Assembly (NCBI RefSeq): GCF_050948215.1
Contig: NC_135161.1
Span: 1,646,830 to 1,710,829 of the forward strand
Length of the DNA stretch: 64,000 nucleotides
From: Halictus rubicundus
Lineage: Eukaryota; Arthropoda; Insecta; Hymenoptera; Halictidae
Direction: 5' to 3'
Position 1 is the stretch's first letter; each line of letters opens with the position of its first letter. Below are positions 21,080 to 31,978 of this stretch, piece by piece. The notes beneath the pieces are model-generated. The model ran no database searches, had not been told where the DNA came from, and was given only the letters and a program-made list of their open reading frames with translations. Made by a program: the position numbers and the translations under genes.

Positions 21080-23453
21080 CAGGAAAAGCCCCTCAATTCA
21101 CTCGTCGCAATTTTATGGTGGTATATTGAAAAATCTAAAAGTTAAACTTGCATTCGCACGCGATTCTCCATCTGCTTACATTGTATGCCGTTTGTCAGTC
21201 GCTGGGTCTTTGAAGTTCGGCTCTCGTCAGACCTCGTTGCTGTTTATTCGAAGCCTTCGAATAAACGATACAGATAAGAGATGAAAAAATTGTTCCAAGT
21301 TCGAATAAATCCGCTTCGAATTAAAAAAATTATCTTTATTCATCGGATAAATTCTCGTCGAATAAAATTATTTATTCGACAAAGATACTTTTTTTATTCG
21401 AACCTTCGAATAACGAATAAAGTTAAAGTATCTTTTATTCGAATCGTTATTTAAATAATTTGTTATCTAAATAGTGCCCAACTATGTCTGGAAGTAGCGC
21501 ATTCGATTCCCGGTTCGGCGAGGCGCATATTTTGCTATAACTTTTGAACTAAAAAAGATATCAAAGTGAAATTTAAACTGAAAAAATTAAAAAGAATCGG
21601 GTTTAATGGTATGCACTGAAATATATTTTGTATTTTTAAATAATTCTTTTTGTTTTTTAAATTTAATTACCCTTAAAAAATGTTCAAAACTAGTTATCAT
21701 AAATATTGTTGTTCAATCTTTCATCAATCCCAAATAATTAAATTTATTAGAATATATATGCTGCAAATGAAAAGCAATATCAGAAGTAGATTGAATAGGT
21801 AGCTATTAAATAGTCAAATGAAATTAGTGATATCAACGTCGTATTTTTTAAAATTAAATTTAAACTACGTTCTTACTTTTGGCTAATATTGAACTAATTT
21901 AATTTCTTGTAATTATGTTATTACACTGTTGTAGTTGTAATTGCACAGGGAAGAAGACTGACGTAGTAGAAAGAACAAGAAAAAAGTGTTTAACGAAAAA
22001 AAAATCATTCCATGCGGGATTCGATCCGGGACCAAAATATTCTCAGCCGGAAACGTTACGTTATTATTATTATTACATTACGTCTCCTTCGATGCACTCG
22101 CGTGTCAGCCGTAATGGAATTAAGAGGAAACAACATTCTTTTGTTTCATTCATCATATCGACATGAGATTTAAAATTATATCAGCAACAGCGCCATTGTA
22201 GAATATCGGTTCGACAATATTAGTTCTGGATGATACGGTAGGATGTGACACGGAATGGTACGGGGGCTCTAGAGCCCCCCGAGCGTGAGACAGAAAAATA
22301 CATTGGGTGATTGGTCTACTCCTATACCTCGTCTGTGATGTGAGACACGAAACCCCATATGGTGATTGGTCTACTCCTATACCTCGTCTGTGCTATTATT
22401 TTGCTCAAATATAGTTCCGGCATTTTTTGCTACGAGCGCTGTATTCTCTTTCCGACCATTGTCGTCGTTAGCAGTCACTATGCTCGAATGAGAGTTTGCG
22501 GCACACTCACACACCGCCAGGTCGACGTGTACGTGTACCTTTTTTTTTTTTTTTTTTTTTATCGTGAGGAAATGTTTTATACATACCCCGACTCCCTGGG
22601 GGAAGCCGGGGTTATGTGGGATTCTCTCCGGGGGGCGGAGCCCCCGGAGACTACCCACTAAAACCTCACGCCCACCTAAGCTACACGGGAGGTGCCTGGA
22701 TCACGCGAGTACTCAACAGGACACGTGTACGTGTACCTACGAGAATAGCAAGGGTCCGGGATGCCGCGAATCATTCCTCGATAATGCAAAGATGGAGCTT
22801 ATCAGTAGTCAAAAGCGCTAGATAAAAGATAAATCTAGAGCGCTCGCCATCAAACAGGTCCGACTCTTGCATTTTCGAGCAACATTTTGCATTAATCGGT
22901 CGCATGATGCCTGTCGTAGCTTCGTTCGACAGCCGTGCCTCGGCACACTCACACACCGCCAGGTCGGCGTGTACGTGTACCTACGAGAATCGCAAGGGTC
23001 CGGGATGCGGCGATGCATTGCTCGATAATGCAAAATGGCAGAGTTGGGCAAAATATTCATCTAAATAAAAATTTCGGATAACTAGTAAAAGATAAAAAAA
23101 ATTTTTATTCCTTATTCGAAGGTTCGAGCAAAGAAAGTATCTTTATTTGATGTGTATCGAATAATTTTATTCGACGAGAATTTATCCGACGAAAAAAGAT
23201 AATTTTTTTTATTCGAAGCGGATTTATTTAAACTTCGAATAATTTTTTCATCTTTTATCTGTATTTTCTATTCGAAGGCTTCTAATAAATCTTCGAATTA
23301 CTTTTTCCGAGCGCCGAGCTTCAAAGACCCAGCGACGACAGACGACATATAATGTAAGCGGATGGAGAATCGCGCACATATGAAAGTTTAAACTTTTAGA
23401 TTTTTCAATATATCCTCATGAAATTGTGACTAGCGAATGGAGGGGATTTTCCT
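21080..23453. mobile_element. Non-autonomous element with about 380-bp terminal inverted repeats
   Basis: The left arm (21080 to about 21465, starting CAGGAAAAGCCCCTC) is matched in reverse complement by the right arm (about 23065 to 23453, ending GGGGATTTTCCTG). Shared blocks include TATATTGAAAAATCTAAAAG, a GATTCTCCATC(T/C)GCTTACATT stretch, CGCTGGGTCTTTGAAG and long A/T-rich TTCGAA/CGAATA blocks, with perhaps 80-85% identity. No transposase is inside. The core holds a 55-bp duplication (about 22305-22392), a larger tandem duplication (about 22500 and 22925) and a LINE tail. Fold-back or MITE-like; superfamily unknown. Confidence 0.65.
22541..22722 (-). mobile_element. LINE 3' end with poly(A) tail and 16-bp target duplication
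   Basis: A run of about 20 T (22541-22560) begins the insert, that is a poly(A) tail on the minus strand. It is followed by GC-rich sequence with strong hairpins (CCCCGGCTTCCCCCAGGGAG and CTCCGGGGG..CCCCCGGAG) as in R1/Waldo-type 3' UTRs. ACGTGTACGTGTACCT occurs on both sides (22525-22540 and 22723-22738), and a paralogous uninterrupted site lies near 22967-22982. No coding part remains. Confidence 0.7.
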
Positions 23454-23700
23454 GATGAAAATAAGGTCAAATTCGAGTGTAATCGAACAAGTTTCACTGA
23501 TACGTAATGTTACGATAAAAATTACAATCTCATTAAAGACAGTCCAAATGATGTCGTGTTTGCACTCATTTTGATCGGAACAAGCTCTACAACTCATTCG
23601 TCTTAACAATATTGTTCTAATTAAAAACATAAAAGCATAAATTGCCAATAATGCTCGATTCTCCATCTGCTTCTTCATGAATAAGCAAAGGACTCAAGCG
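23454..23700. other. Unassigned AT-rich sequence
   Basis: An 82-codon open frame on the minus strand (23678-23430) has no recognisable domain and overlaps the arm of the inverted-repeat element. No gene is called. Confidence 0.35.
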
Positions 23701-24045
23701 CGTATAATTCCATAACGCTATTTCCGAGCGCTTCAAGTACCTACAACTCGAAACTTCAAACTGTTATATCTCATCATGGAAGTATCTGACAAAAAAATGT
23801 TTCAGACAAAATTGACTTGTTTTTTCCGGTAGAATCTAAATATGTAACATTTTATAGGGGGTTCCATTTAAAATTATAAAGGTACCTCCCCTCCCCCGTT
23901 AAAAGGGAAGGGAGGCCACTTCACGTTTATGTAGTCAGAAAGGCCCTTCAGTTCCATGCAATTTAAGACTAAGAACTTTAAAATCGATGGCATAGTTTTC
24001 GAGATATTGAGCTGTTCAGAGTTATGTGGGCCACCCTGTATATTA
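23700..24045 (-). mobile_element. Probable terminal fragment of a TATACAGGGTG-ended DNA transposon
   Basis: The minus strand starts TATACAGGGTGGCCCAC at about 24045, the end type of many insect mariner/IS630-like elements and close to the TATACAGGATGAGTCACC end at about 42907. A purine/pyrimidine-rich hairpin (CTCCCC..CCGTTAAAAGGGAAGGGAG, about 23885-23912) follows. No transposase is seen; the inner boundary is approximate. Confidence 0.35.
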
Positions 24046-24508
24046 TATAATGTAGGTTATTAGGTTATAGGTTATTAACAATATATTTATTTATTTATTT
24101 TTGCCATGCTTCCTCTCAGCGGACACGGACACACCACTCTTGAAGTTTCTCCTTCCTACAAACAAAAAGGGCCTTACATTAGGACGTGATATAGATGTGT
24201 TCTGTTGTCCTTGTACAATTGATATATTTCGAATAAAAAAAATTTTTTTTAATTCTAGAATAATGTATATACTCACTTTGGCATTTTGACTTACAGATGA
24301 AATGTCCTCAATTATAACTAGACAGCACAGTGCAGATAGGTTCTCGAAGTGAATACAGATGATAGATGATAGGCATCCAACCAAGCCTGTGTTCCTAACT
24401 GTTCATGTTCTGTTATTAAGAATATAATATCTTTTTGTTTACCTTTTTTTCTTTTTTGTTTACCTTTTGTTCTTGGATCAGATATATTAATGAAAACTTA
24501 TGTATGTA

Positions 24509-24677
24509 GACACCTAATTGAAGCTGATTTAATTTAGCTGCTAGCCAAAGATACGGCATTGTATCGGGATAACATTTCATTTCATTAGTCAACTCATAAT
24601 AATACTGTTTTGACATTTGTTCCAAATTACTTTCGGTGGTAATCCTGGTAGTAAAGCATTCTCGGAAAAATAGGTAT
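24509..24677 (-). CDS. Possible host-gene exon, unrecognised
   Basis: On the minus strand TTTTTAATTATTTCAG (an acceptor with a pyrimidine-rich tract, near 24678) opens a frame of about 55 codons containing SNLEQMSKQYYYELTNEM and PYLWLAAKLNQLQL, ended by a possible donor G|GTGTCT. About 125 bp further on, AACACAG / exon / GTAAGTC (about 24385-24285) could be a next exon in compatible phase. Composition is protein-like and no transposon family is recognised. It could be a host gene or a captured fragment. Confidence 0.3.
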
Positions 24678-24699
24678 CTGAAATAATTAAAAATATTTG

Positions 24700-25475
24700 T
24701 GAGTACTATATAAAGTTGAGAGTACTAAAATAATACTATACAATACTGCATGGAAGATATTTGTGTTGGAGCGGTCTTGATTGGAAAAATGCGTAGGAGT
24801 GACTGAGAAGGATGAACGTGTACGGATGGAGTTGCTGAGGGAGAATGAAGGGTGTGGATGCGTGAGTGTAACGGATGATTTTGAATGTGAGACGAGTGGA
24901 CTATATAAGGAATAAATGAGGAAGTACAGATCTACAATAAATTAAACTGTATTTGCACACTATTTAACACAATGTTTGTCGACAAATTGTATGCAGAGAT
25001 CGAAATAAATGCTAAATGAATTACACGTGGTTGAAAGACCAGTTTGACAGAGCAAGCGATTACGTGATGAACAGCTGAGCGCGATTATGGAAAAGAGAGC
25101 GAGAGAGCCGTTATCTCTCGCTTTTATTGTCTCGATCCTTCGGGAAGTTCGTCACGCACCGGTGGTTCCGGTTGATCGTTCGAGAACGTTCCAGAAGGAT
25201 CGAGACTGTGTTCGAGCCAATCGCGTGTCTCGCCTATTTCCCGTGCGAGTCTCGTCGGCAGATGTTTTGCTCGCGTCTCGGCGGGATCGCATTAGCCGTG
25301 GCGTGATTCGCGGCGATTGATGGATCGCGTCAACCGGTGAAGCAATATGGCGCTCGCGCGCTCCAGTCTCAAACAATATTATTGATTATAACAAGTTATT
25401 TGTTTTCCATGCGTATCTTATTTCTCTCGCATCTATATATAATAACATTACAATTTATTATAACACGAGAAATAT
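24700..25475. other. Unassigned sequence
   Basis: AT-rich to 25080, then a CpG-rich part (25080-25380) and AT-rich again. Short open frames on both strands are not supported. A TATATAAGG near 24901 may be a fortuitous TATA box. Confidence 0.35.
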
Positions 25476-26916
25476 TGTAACGGTTGCGTTTTCCTACGCG
25501 AGCGTTTAACCGCGAAAGGAAGGTTCGTTCTGTCCTCTCCTGGATTCGTTCAGCGGCCAGGGTCGGCGGAGAGGACAGCGGGTGAAATAACGGAGGCTGT
25601 TTATGAAAGAATAAGCTTTATTGCCGGCGGTGGTTCGCCCCGGGTCGAGATGGTGAGTCCCGGCTGGCGGGTTCCGGTGCGACGGCTGGCTGCAATCAGC
25701 GCGAGGAAGCGACACGTTATTATAATGGTATCTTAAATCTAATGTACGCGAGAGTAACGGCAGAACGCGGAGCGATCAAGATTCGCTGTTACGGCGGAAA
25801 CGCGGAGCGATCGGGACTCGCTATTCTAATGCGGAAACGCGGAGCGATGAGGACTCGCTTCTTTACGGCGGAAACGCGGAGCGATCGGGACTCGCTGTTG
25901 CGGCGGAAGTACGGAGCGATCGGGACTCGCTGTTACGGCGGAAGTACGGAGCGATCGGGATTCGCTGTTACGGCGGGAACGCGGAGCGATCCGGACTCGC
26001 TATTCTACGGCGGAAATACGGAGCGATCGGGACTCGCTATTTTACGGCGGAAACGCGGAGCGATCAGGACTCGCTAGTTCGGCGGAATACGGAGCGGTAT
26101 CGTAATACGGCGTTTCTCCGATTCGGTGGATTCCCGGGATTCAAGATCTACGGCTGGTCGGTAGGAACCACCGCGGCTCGGCGAGATACTAGTGAACTGT
26201 GTTTCCTCGCTGACGGCCGAGCGTACGGTGGCCGCGAATCCGCTCCGACTCCGGACCGACGGAACGCCCCACCCGTCGCCCCCGGTCAGATCGCGGTGGG
26301 GGTCGCTCGCACCCGGACGTTCCCAGAGAACGAGCTCCCGTCACCAGCGTCGTCACTCGTACAGGTCGAGCTCCGAACGCGGCTGCGATCCGACGAGGAC
26401 TGCCACGAATGTGACGCGATGCCTGGTCGCTGGCCGGTGAGCGAATTTTGCAGGATCGACGGAAAGGAATCGGGTAGAGGGGAGAGAGCCGGAGCGCGCG
26501 CCGAGCAGTACTGCCTGGAGACACTGTTCCCGTCCGAATGCTCGCTCGAGACTTCCTCGCGGTACTGGTTTCGCACGCACACGGAAGAAGCCGTAGTACG
26601 CGTTCCACCTGGCACCAGCGTGCTCGCACACACACACGGAAGAAGCCGTAGTATGCGTGTTCACACGCGGCTACGAGTGGTCAGCAGCTCGGGATGATTC
26701 CCGGTGAGCAGCTCCCAGCCAACTCCAAGTTAGTCGCGGTTTGCTCCGATATTTATTGGGAAAGCGCGGACTACGAAGAGCGCGCCGCCTCGCGAAATGT
26801 TCGCGAAGCGGCGGCGTGCTCTGATTGTTTCGCGCTCGGGACGGTTGCGGATTGGCTCGCACTTGGGTCCGTTGTGCGAGCTCGCGACGGAACGCGAATT
26901 TCGCCGTTTCGTCGCA
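25476..26916 (-). mobile_element. Probable solo LTR, about 1.44 kb
   Basis: Bounded by TGTAACGG and TTTCGTCGCA (TG/CA) and flanked by ATAT on both sides (25472-25475 and 26917-26920), consistent with a 4-bp target duplication. A minus-strand AATAAA lies near 25614. GC- and CpG-rich, with no conserved ORF; Arg/Ser-rich open frames occur in several frames on both strands, as expected from composition. It includes a local duplication (ACACGGAAGAAGCCGTAGTA at about 26578 and 26635). Orientation is inferred from the polyadenylation signal. Confidence 0.45.
25765..26096. repeat. 35-bp minisatellite
   Basis: About nine units of a CGGAGCGATCGGGACTCGCT core separated by TGTTACGGCGGAAACG-like sequence, period 34-36 bp, inside the probable solo LTR. 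The units differ by scattered substitutions. Confidence 0.8.
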
Positions 26917-27051
26917 ATATGTATGTAATGTACGATGTGCAACTTGGAATACATTATACTGTTTCAAAATGAACCAGCACAGCGATAACCCACTGGGGCA
27001 TTCCCAATATGTTATCGTCTTCTTCATCCGTCGACGATTCGTTGGAAACGT

Positions 27052-27157
27052 TCATGGCCTCCAATGGCATTCGGTAACATTTGGCCTAACATCTTCCTGG
27101 CTAACATATGTTATTTCAGTGCTCGAAGTATCGCATTTAAAGATTTCTAATGCTGGA
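27052..27157 (-). pseudogene. C-terminal end of CACTA-like transposase (separated by an insertion)
   Basis: The minus strand reads PALEIFKCDTSSTEITYVSQ, then EDVRPNVTECHWRP and a TGA at 27052-27054. With the CsRn1-type element and one CTGGA copy removed it continues in frame from ...YDIALSS at 31984. It is the last 35 or so residues of the transposase described at 31979-33810. Confidence 0.7.
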
Positions 27158-27499
27158 TGTGGGAACACAGGAGAAAGAATTATGAAACTCGTTCGTGGTC
27201 GACAATCTTTATTCACGTGCCGCGGCGGTCGCGTTGCTCGATCGTGTCGCTCGGGTCGATGTTCTATATCGACTTGCTCGTGCAAGGGCCCGCTCACGAA
27301 TGCCTCTTCGGCATCGTTACGACTGCCCTCGAAACCGATCTCTTGGAGAGTCTCTCAAGTTTTCCGAGAACAGTCGTATCTGTTAGGGCGCAGCGTATCG
27401 CAGGCGACGATTGACACGTCCGCCTCGAGTTTCGTTGCTGCGTCCTGTATACATTATGTGGCGACGGTCTGGCGGCGTGCTCGTGCACGGGCCGCCACA
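27158..27499 (-). repeat. 3' LTR of the CsRn1-clade element
   Basis: 342 bp, TGTGG...CCACA. Preceded on the minus strand by the polypurine tract AAGGGGGGTGA (plus 27500-27510). Minus-strand AATAAAGATTG gives a polyadenylation signal. Confidence 0.9.
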
Positions 27500-27643
27500 T
27501 CACCCCCCTTGGTGAAATTAAGGGTACGCTCGTATCTGTTTTAATACCTTAACTTAAATAATAATAACTACATCGCTTATAACTAGCATAGAAACTACTT
27601 ATAACTAGTGACTAGAGATCGCATTGGCGGTCGCAGGTTCGCG

Positions 27644-30600
27644 TTATCTGCTTGCAACGTAGCGGTCGGGGAAACGAACACGTCTGCCCGATTTTGTCGT
27701 GCGCTCACCGTGCCTGTCCGCATGGGGTACCGAGGCATTGTTGTCGACTTCCCGCGGCGGGGGTTTGTCGGTCGCATCTTGCTCGTCGTCGTGTAGCAGG
27801 TACGCGGGTTTGAGACGGTCTAACGACACCGGAACCACTCGATCCTTAACACGAATGTTAAAATGTTTCGGGTGCCGCTCGACTACCTCGTAAGGGCCGT
27901 CGTACGCCGGTTGCAAGGCGCCTTTAAGTGCCCCGTGCCTCACGAACACATGCGTCGTCGTGTTGAGGTCTTTAAAGACGAACGTTTTTTTGTTTCCGTG
28001 GCGCATTACCGGCGTCGGGCGCACGCCACGGAAATGCTCGCGTAATTTTTCTATGAACGTCTCCTCGTTCGCGTTCGTGGTTCGCCGCTCTACTAATAAT
28101 TCGCCTGGCAGACGAATCGATTCGCCGTAGAGCATTTCGGCGGGGGTCGCCTTGATATCGTCCTTCCAGGCGGCTCGAATGCCTAGGAGGACGACCGGTA
28201 ACGCCGAGGCCCAGCTGTCCGCGTGGCAAACGATTGCCGATTTCAGCTGGCGGTGGAATCGTTCCACCATACCGTTCGCTGCTGGATGGTACGCGGTCGT
28301 GTGCAGGTGTTTAGTGCCGATAAGGAGTGACAATTGTTTAAATAAACCGCATTCAAATTGTCGGCCTTGATCGGTCGTGATTCGACAGGGTGTTCCATAT
28401 CGGGCGATCCACCCCGAAAGTAACGCGTACGCCACCGTCTCGGCGGTAATATCCTCGACGGGGAACGCTTCCGGCCAGCGCGTGTAACGATCGACGCACG
28501 TTACGCAATACCGGTACCCCTTCGACATCGGCAACGGTCCGATGATGTCCACGTGGACATGTTCAAAGCGAAACGACGGCGCATCAAACCTACCCACCGG
28601 AGTAGACACGTGCCTACTCGTCTTTGCTCGTTGGCACGGCACGCACGCCTGTGCCCAGGTTTTACAATCCTTCTGGATACCTGGCCACACAAAACGTTGC
28701 GCTACTAGCCGCGCGGTCGCTTTCGCGCCGGGATGGGCGAGGTTGTGGATGGAATCGAACGCGCGCTTACGAAATTTCTTTGTGACGAAAGGTCGCAACG
28801 AGGGGGTCGTCGTGTCGCAGTAAACCGCCGGACTTCCGTCGGGAAACGTAACACGTTTCAGCACGAGTGACGTGTCCGATTGCAAAATCGCGCGTAACTC
28901 TTCGTCCCGCTGCTGGGATTCGGCGAGTTCCGCATAATCGAGGGCCTGAGAAATTTGCGCGATTCGTGACAAAGCGTCGGCGACGATGTTTTCTTTTCCG
29001 GACACGTGCTTAATGTCGGTCGTGAATTGCCCAATGAAGTCGAGGTACCGGAACTGTCGCGGGGTATGTTTTTCCGGTTTTTGTGCGAACGCGAAAATGA
29101 TCGGTTTATGGTCGGTGAATATCGTAAACGCGCGACCTTCTACCATATGCCGGAAGTACCTGACGGCCTTGTATACCGCCAGAAGTTCCCGGTCATATGG
29201 ACTATATTTTCGCTCGGCTTGCGTTAGTTTCTTTGTGAAAAACGCTAACGGTTGCCATCCGTCGCTCGATCGCTGCTGCAACGCTGCACCCACCGTGAAA
29301 TCCGAAGCGTCCGTAAAAAGCGCCAAGGGCAACGAAGCATCGGGATGCGCAAGCATGGCGGCTCGGGCGAGGCTGTCCTTGCATCGTTCGAAAGCCTCGA
29401 TCCTGTCGGGCGTCCAGTCGACGGGGGTTCGGCCCTTGACGTTACCCTGCAGAGCTCCATTTAGGGGCGCTTGGATCCATGCGGCCGCGGGCACAAAACG
29501 TTGGTAGAAATTCAGCATGCCCAGAAATTGTCGCAGTTCTTTCACCGTCTCTGGGCGTGGGAAAGTTCGAATTGCTTCGACTTTCTGCGGCAACGGCCGT
29601 GTGCCGTTCGCGGTCACAGCATATCCCAAAAATGTCACTTCCGGCGCACCAAAAACGCACTTCGCGCAATTCACCAACACCCCGTACTCATTTAAACGAC
29701 TAAAAAGTTCGTGTAAATGGCGCTCGTGCTCCTCGATCGAGCTCGATGCCACAAGGATGTCGTCGATATAAACGTAGCACCAGTCGAGTCCGCGTAAGAC
29801 TTCGTCCATGAAGCGCTGAAATGTCTGGGCCGCGTTTCGTAGTCCGAACGACATCCAAGGGAACTCGAACAGCCCGAAAGGTGTAGTGATGGCGGTTTTC
29901 GGTATATCGTCCGGGTTCACTGGGATTTGATTATACGCCCGCACTAGGTCTATCGTCGAGAACAACGTCTTGCCGGCCAAACGTTGCGCGAAATCCTCAA
30001 TGTGAGGCACAGGATATTTATCCGGAATTGTTCTCGCGTTCAACGCCCGATAATCGCCGCACGGTCGCCACTCGTCACCCTTCTACGGGACCAGATGAAG
30101 GGCCGATGACCAACAGCTCTGCGAACGGCGCGCTGTTCCGTCCCTCATCATGGCCTCGAACTCGGCTTTAGCGATCCGCAATTTGTCGGGTGCGAGACGC
30201 CGTGGTTTGCAGGACACCGGCGGGCCCGGCGTCGTCCTGATGTGGTGGCGAGTCTCGTGCTTCGTCGTGCGGTGCCCTCCTGATGGGCGCGTGATATCCG
30301 GGAACTCGGCGAGGATCGCATGGAACCTAGATTCCCCGGATATCGCTTTTACGCTTCCCGCGCGATTTCCGACCACGCGTCCAGCCGTCGATAACGCAGT
30401 TATCCCGTCCACCAGTCTCTTCGCGCGCAGGTCGACGAGAAGGTTGAAAAAACTGAGAAAATCGGCACCTATGATCGGAGTCGTAACATCGGCGACGACG
30501 AATCGCCACGGAAAATCCCGTCGCAGTCCCAGGTTTAAACGGAACGCGACGTAACCGTAGGTCCAGATCGTCGAGCCGTTCGCCGCGTACAGCTCATAGT

Positions 30601-30946
30601 TCGTTTTCTCGCGCATACCCGTCACGCGCGACCGCGGAAACACACACAAATCTGAACCGGTGTCCACCATAAACATTGTCTTGGTCACTCGGTCCGTCAC
30701 GAACAAGCGGCTCGTAGTCGGCTCGCAATTAGCGATCGGCCCGTCTGTTTTCCGTCGCGAAATTGCACGGCTGACGGCATTTTGTCGCTGCGGCACCAAA
30801 CCTCCAGTGATACCAGCATCGACCGTCGTCGGGGGGAGGCGAATCACCGCGGTCGCGTGACCTTGAAGGGCTCCTTCGGGCGCTTCGCGACGGCGATCGT
30901 GAACTGCGGTAACTGTTTCTCCCAACGCGGAGGGCCGCGATCTCAC
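27644..30946 (-). pseudogene. pol: CsRn1-clade Pol, single in-frame TAG
   Basis: One frame throughout, interrupted only by TAG at 30083-30085 just before the reverse transcriptase core. Protease FMVDTGSDLCVF lies near 30630; reverse transcriptase has YIDDILVASS near 29760; RNase H shows TDASDFTVGAALQQ and TDHKPIIFAF; integrase has the HNLAHPG...CVPCQRAK zinc module and D, D, E residues (HVDIIGP, TTDQGRQF, GMVERFH); the C-terminal GPYEVVERH and SLDRLKPAYLL follow. Pol begins upstream of 30946, overlapping Gag, in the +1 frame relative to Gag. Total length is normal. The TAG would cut off every domain after protease unless read through. Confidence 0.88.
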
Positions 30947-31520
30947 GGCGTAGCTGGGCCAGCTCCGCGTGGATTCCGTCGGGTGCGGTCGACGCAGCGG
31001 TGACCTGCGGACGCGGTGCCACCTCCGCCACGGCGTCGGCGAGGGAAGCGAGTTCGGTCAAGCTTTCCGTTTTCCGCGTCACTAGCACAGTTTGTACACT
31101 CGCGGGAAGGCGTCCCAGCCACATTGTTCTCAAAAAATCGTCCGACACCATGTCACCCGCGAGGTTTTGTAACCGACGCAGGAAAACCGACGGCTTCCGG
31201 TCGCCGATTTCTTCGTGCTCCAAGAGCGTGCGGATCTTCTGCTCCTTGGTGGCCGAAAGGCGCTGGATCAACTCCGCTTTCAGCGTCTCGTACATGTTCT
31301 GCGCTGGCGGGTTGTTTATGATGTCGCTCACCACGTCCGCGTACTGATTTTCCAAATGCGCACTGACGTAGTGGTATTTGGTGGAGTCCTGCGTGATTCC
31401 GCCCAGCACGAACTGCGACTCCAGTTGCCGGAACCATGTTCCCGGGTTCTTCTCCCAAAACGGAGGGACGCGAATCGCCACACGTGCTACCGTGTCGTCT
31501 GCTGGGCAAGGGTTCGCCAT
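30729..31520 (-). CDS. gag: CsRn1-clade Gag
   Basis: From the ATG at 31520 (MANPCPADDTVARVAIRVPP) to 30729, 263 residues. The N-terminal block FWEKNPGTWFRQLESQF is typical of the short Gag of arthropod CsRn1-like elements. The middle is helical and the C-terminus is Arg/Ser-rich (SRSPSRSARRSPSRSRD). In place of a CCHC knuckle it has CWYHWRFGAAATKCRQPC, the CHCC arrangement known for CsRn1. Open and apparently intact; overlaps pol by about 200 bp. Confidence 0.85.
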   Translation of the reverse strand: MANPCPADDTVARVAIRVPPFWEKNPGTWFRQLESQFVLGGITQDSTKYHYVSAHLENQYADVVSDIINNPPAQNMYETLKAELIQRLSATKEQKIRTLLEHEEIGDRKPSVFLRRLQNLAGDMVSDDFLRTMWLGRLPASVQTVLVTRKTESLTELASLADAVAEVAPRPQVTAASTAPDGIHAELAQLRREIAALRVGRNSYRSSRSPSRSARRSPSRSRDRGDSPPPDDGRCWYHWRFGAAATKCRQPCNFATENRRADR

Positions 31521-31615
31521 CGCTGTTGCTGAACTTCTCCTGAACCACACACCCGCCAACGGTAACTGTTCGCGCTACCGTTGAAACCGAGAAAAACCTG
31601 TCCTTGCGCGACAGC

Positions 31616-31632
31616 TCACGTCGGTGTCACCA
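31616..31632 (-). promoter_or_regulatory. Primer-binding site, tRNA-Trp type
   Basis: The minus strand reads TGGTGACACCGACGTGA four bases after the 5' LTR. It matches the 3' end of insect tRNA-Trp with one mismatch as I know that sequence, and is the priming site reported for the CsRn1 clade. Confidence 0.7.
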
Positions 31633-31636
31633 ATTA

Positions 31637-31978
31637 TGTGGGAACACAGGAGAAAGAATTATGAAACTCGTTCGTGGTCGACAATCTTTATTCACGTGCC
31701 GCGGCGGTCGCGTTGCTCGATCGTGTCGCTCGGGTCGATGTTCTATATCGACTTGCTCGTGCAAGGGCCCGCTCACGAATACCTCTTCGGCATCGTTACG
31801 ACTGCCCTCGAAACCGATCTCTTGGAGAGTCTCTCAAGTTTTCCGAGAACAGTCGTATCTGTTAGGGCGCAGCGTATCGCAGGCGACGATTGACACGTCC
31901 GCCTCGAGTTTCGTTGCTGCGTCCTGTATACATTATGTGGCGACGGTCTGGCGGCGTGCTCGTGCACGGGCCGCCACA
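31637..31978 (-). repeat. 5' LTR of the CsRn1-clade element
   Basis: 342 bp, copy of 27158-27499 with one visible difference, followed by CTGGA. Confidence 0.9.

Larger units (their letters stand above)
27158..31978 (-). mobile_element. Complete CsRn1-clade Ty3/Gypsy retrotransposon
   Basis: LTRs of 342 bp at 27158-27499 and 31637-31978 differ at one base that I can see (GAATGCCTC against GAATACCTC). The 5-bp target duplication CTGGA is at 27153-27157 and 31979-31983. The primer site matches the tRNA-Trp type and Gag has a C-x3-H-x9-C-x3-C motif, both hallmarks of the CsRn1 clade. The internal region codes gag and pol only, with no env. Pol has a single internal stop. It sits inside a CACTA-like transposase gene. 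Confidence 0.92.

Noticed and set aside
21480..22045. tRNA-like T-arm sequences (near 21510 and 22020)
   Set aside because: Only a partial B box; no A box or foldable cloverleaf at either site.
26189..26697. Several overlapping Arg/Ser-rich frames on both strands
   Set aside because: All frames open because of CpG-rich sequence; no motif; inside the probable solo LTR.
31773..31978. Continuation of the CACTA-like frame past 31979
   Set aside because: These codons are inside the CsRn1 LTR; the true C-terminus is at 27052-27157.
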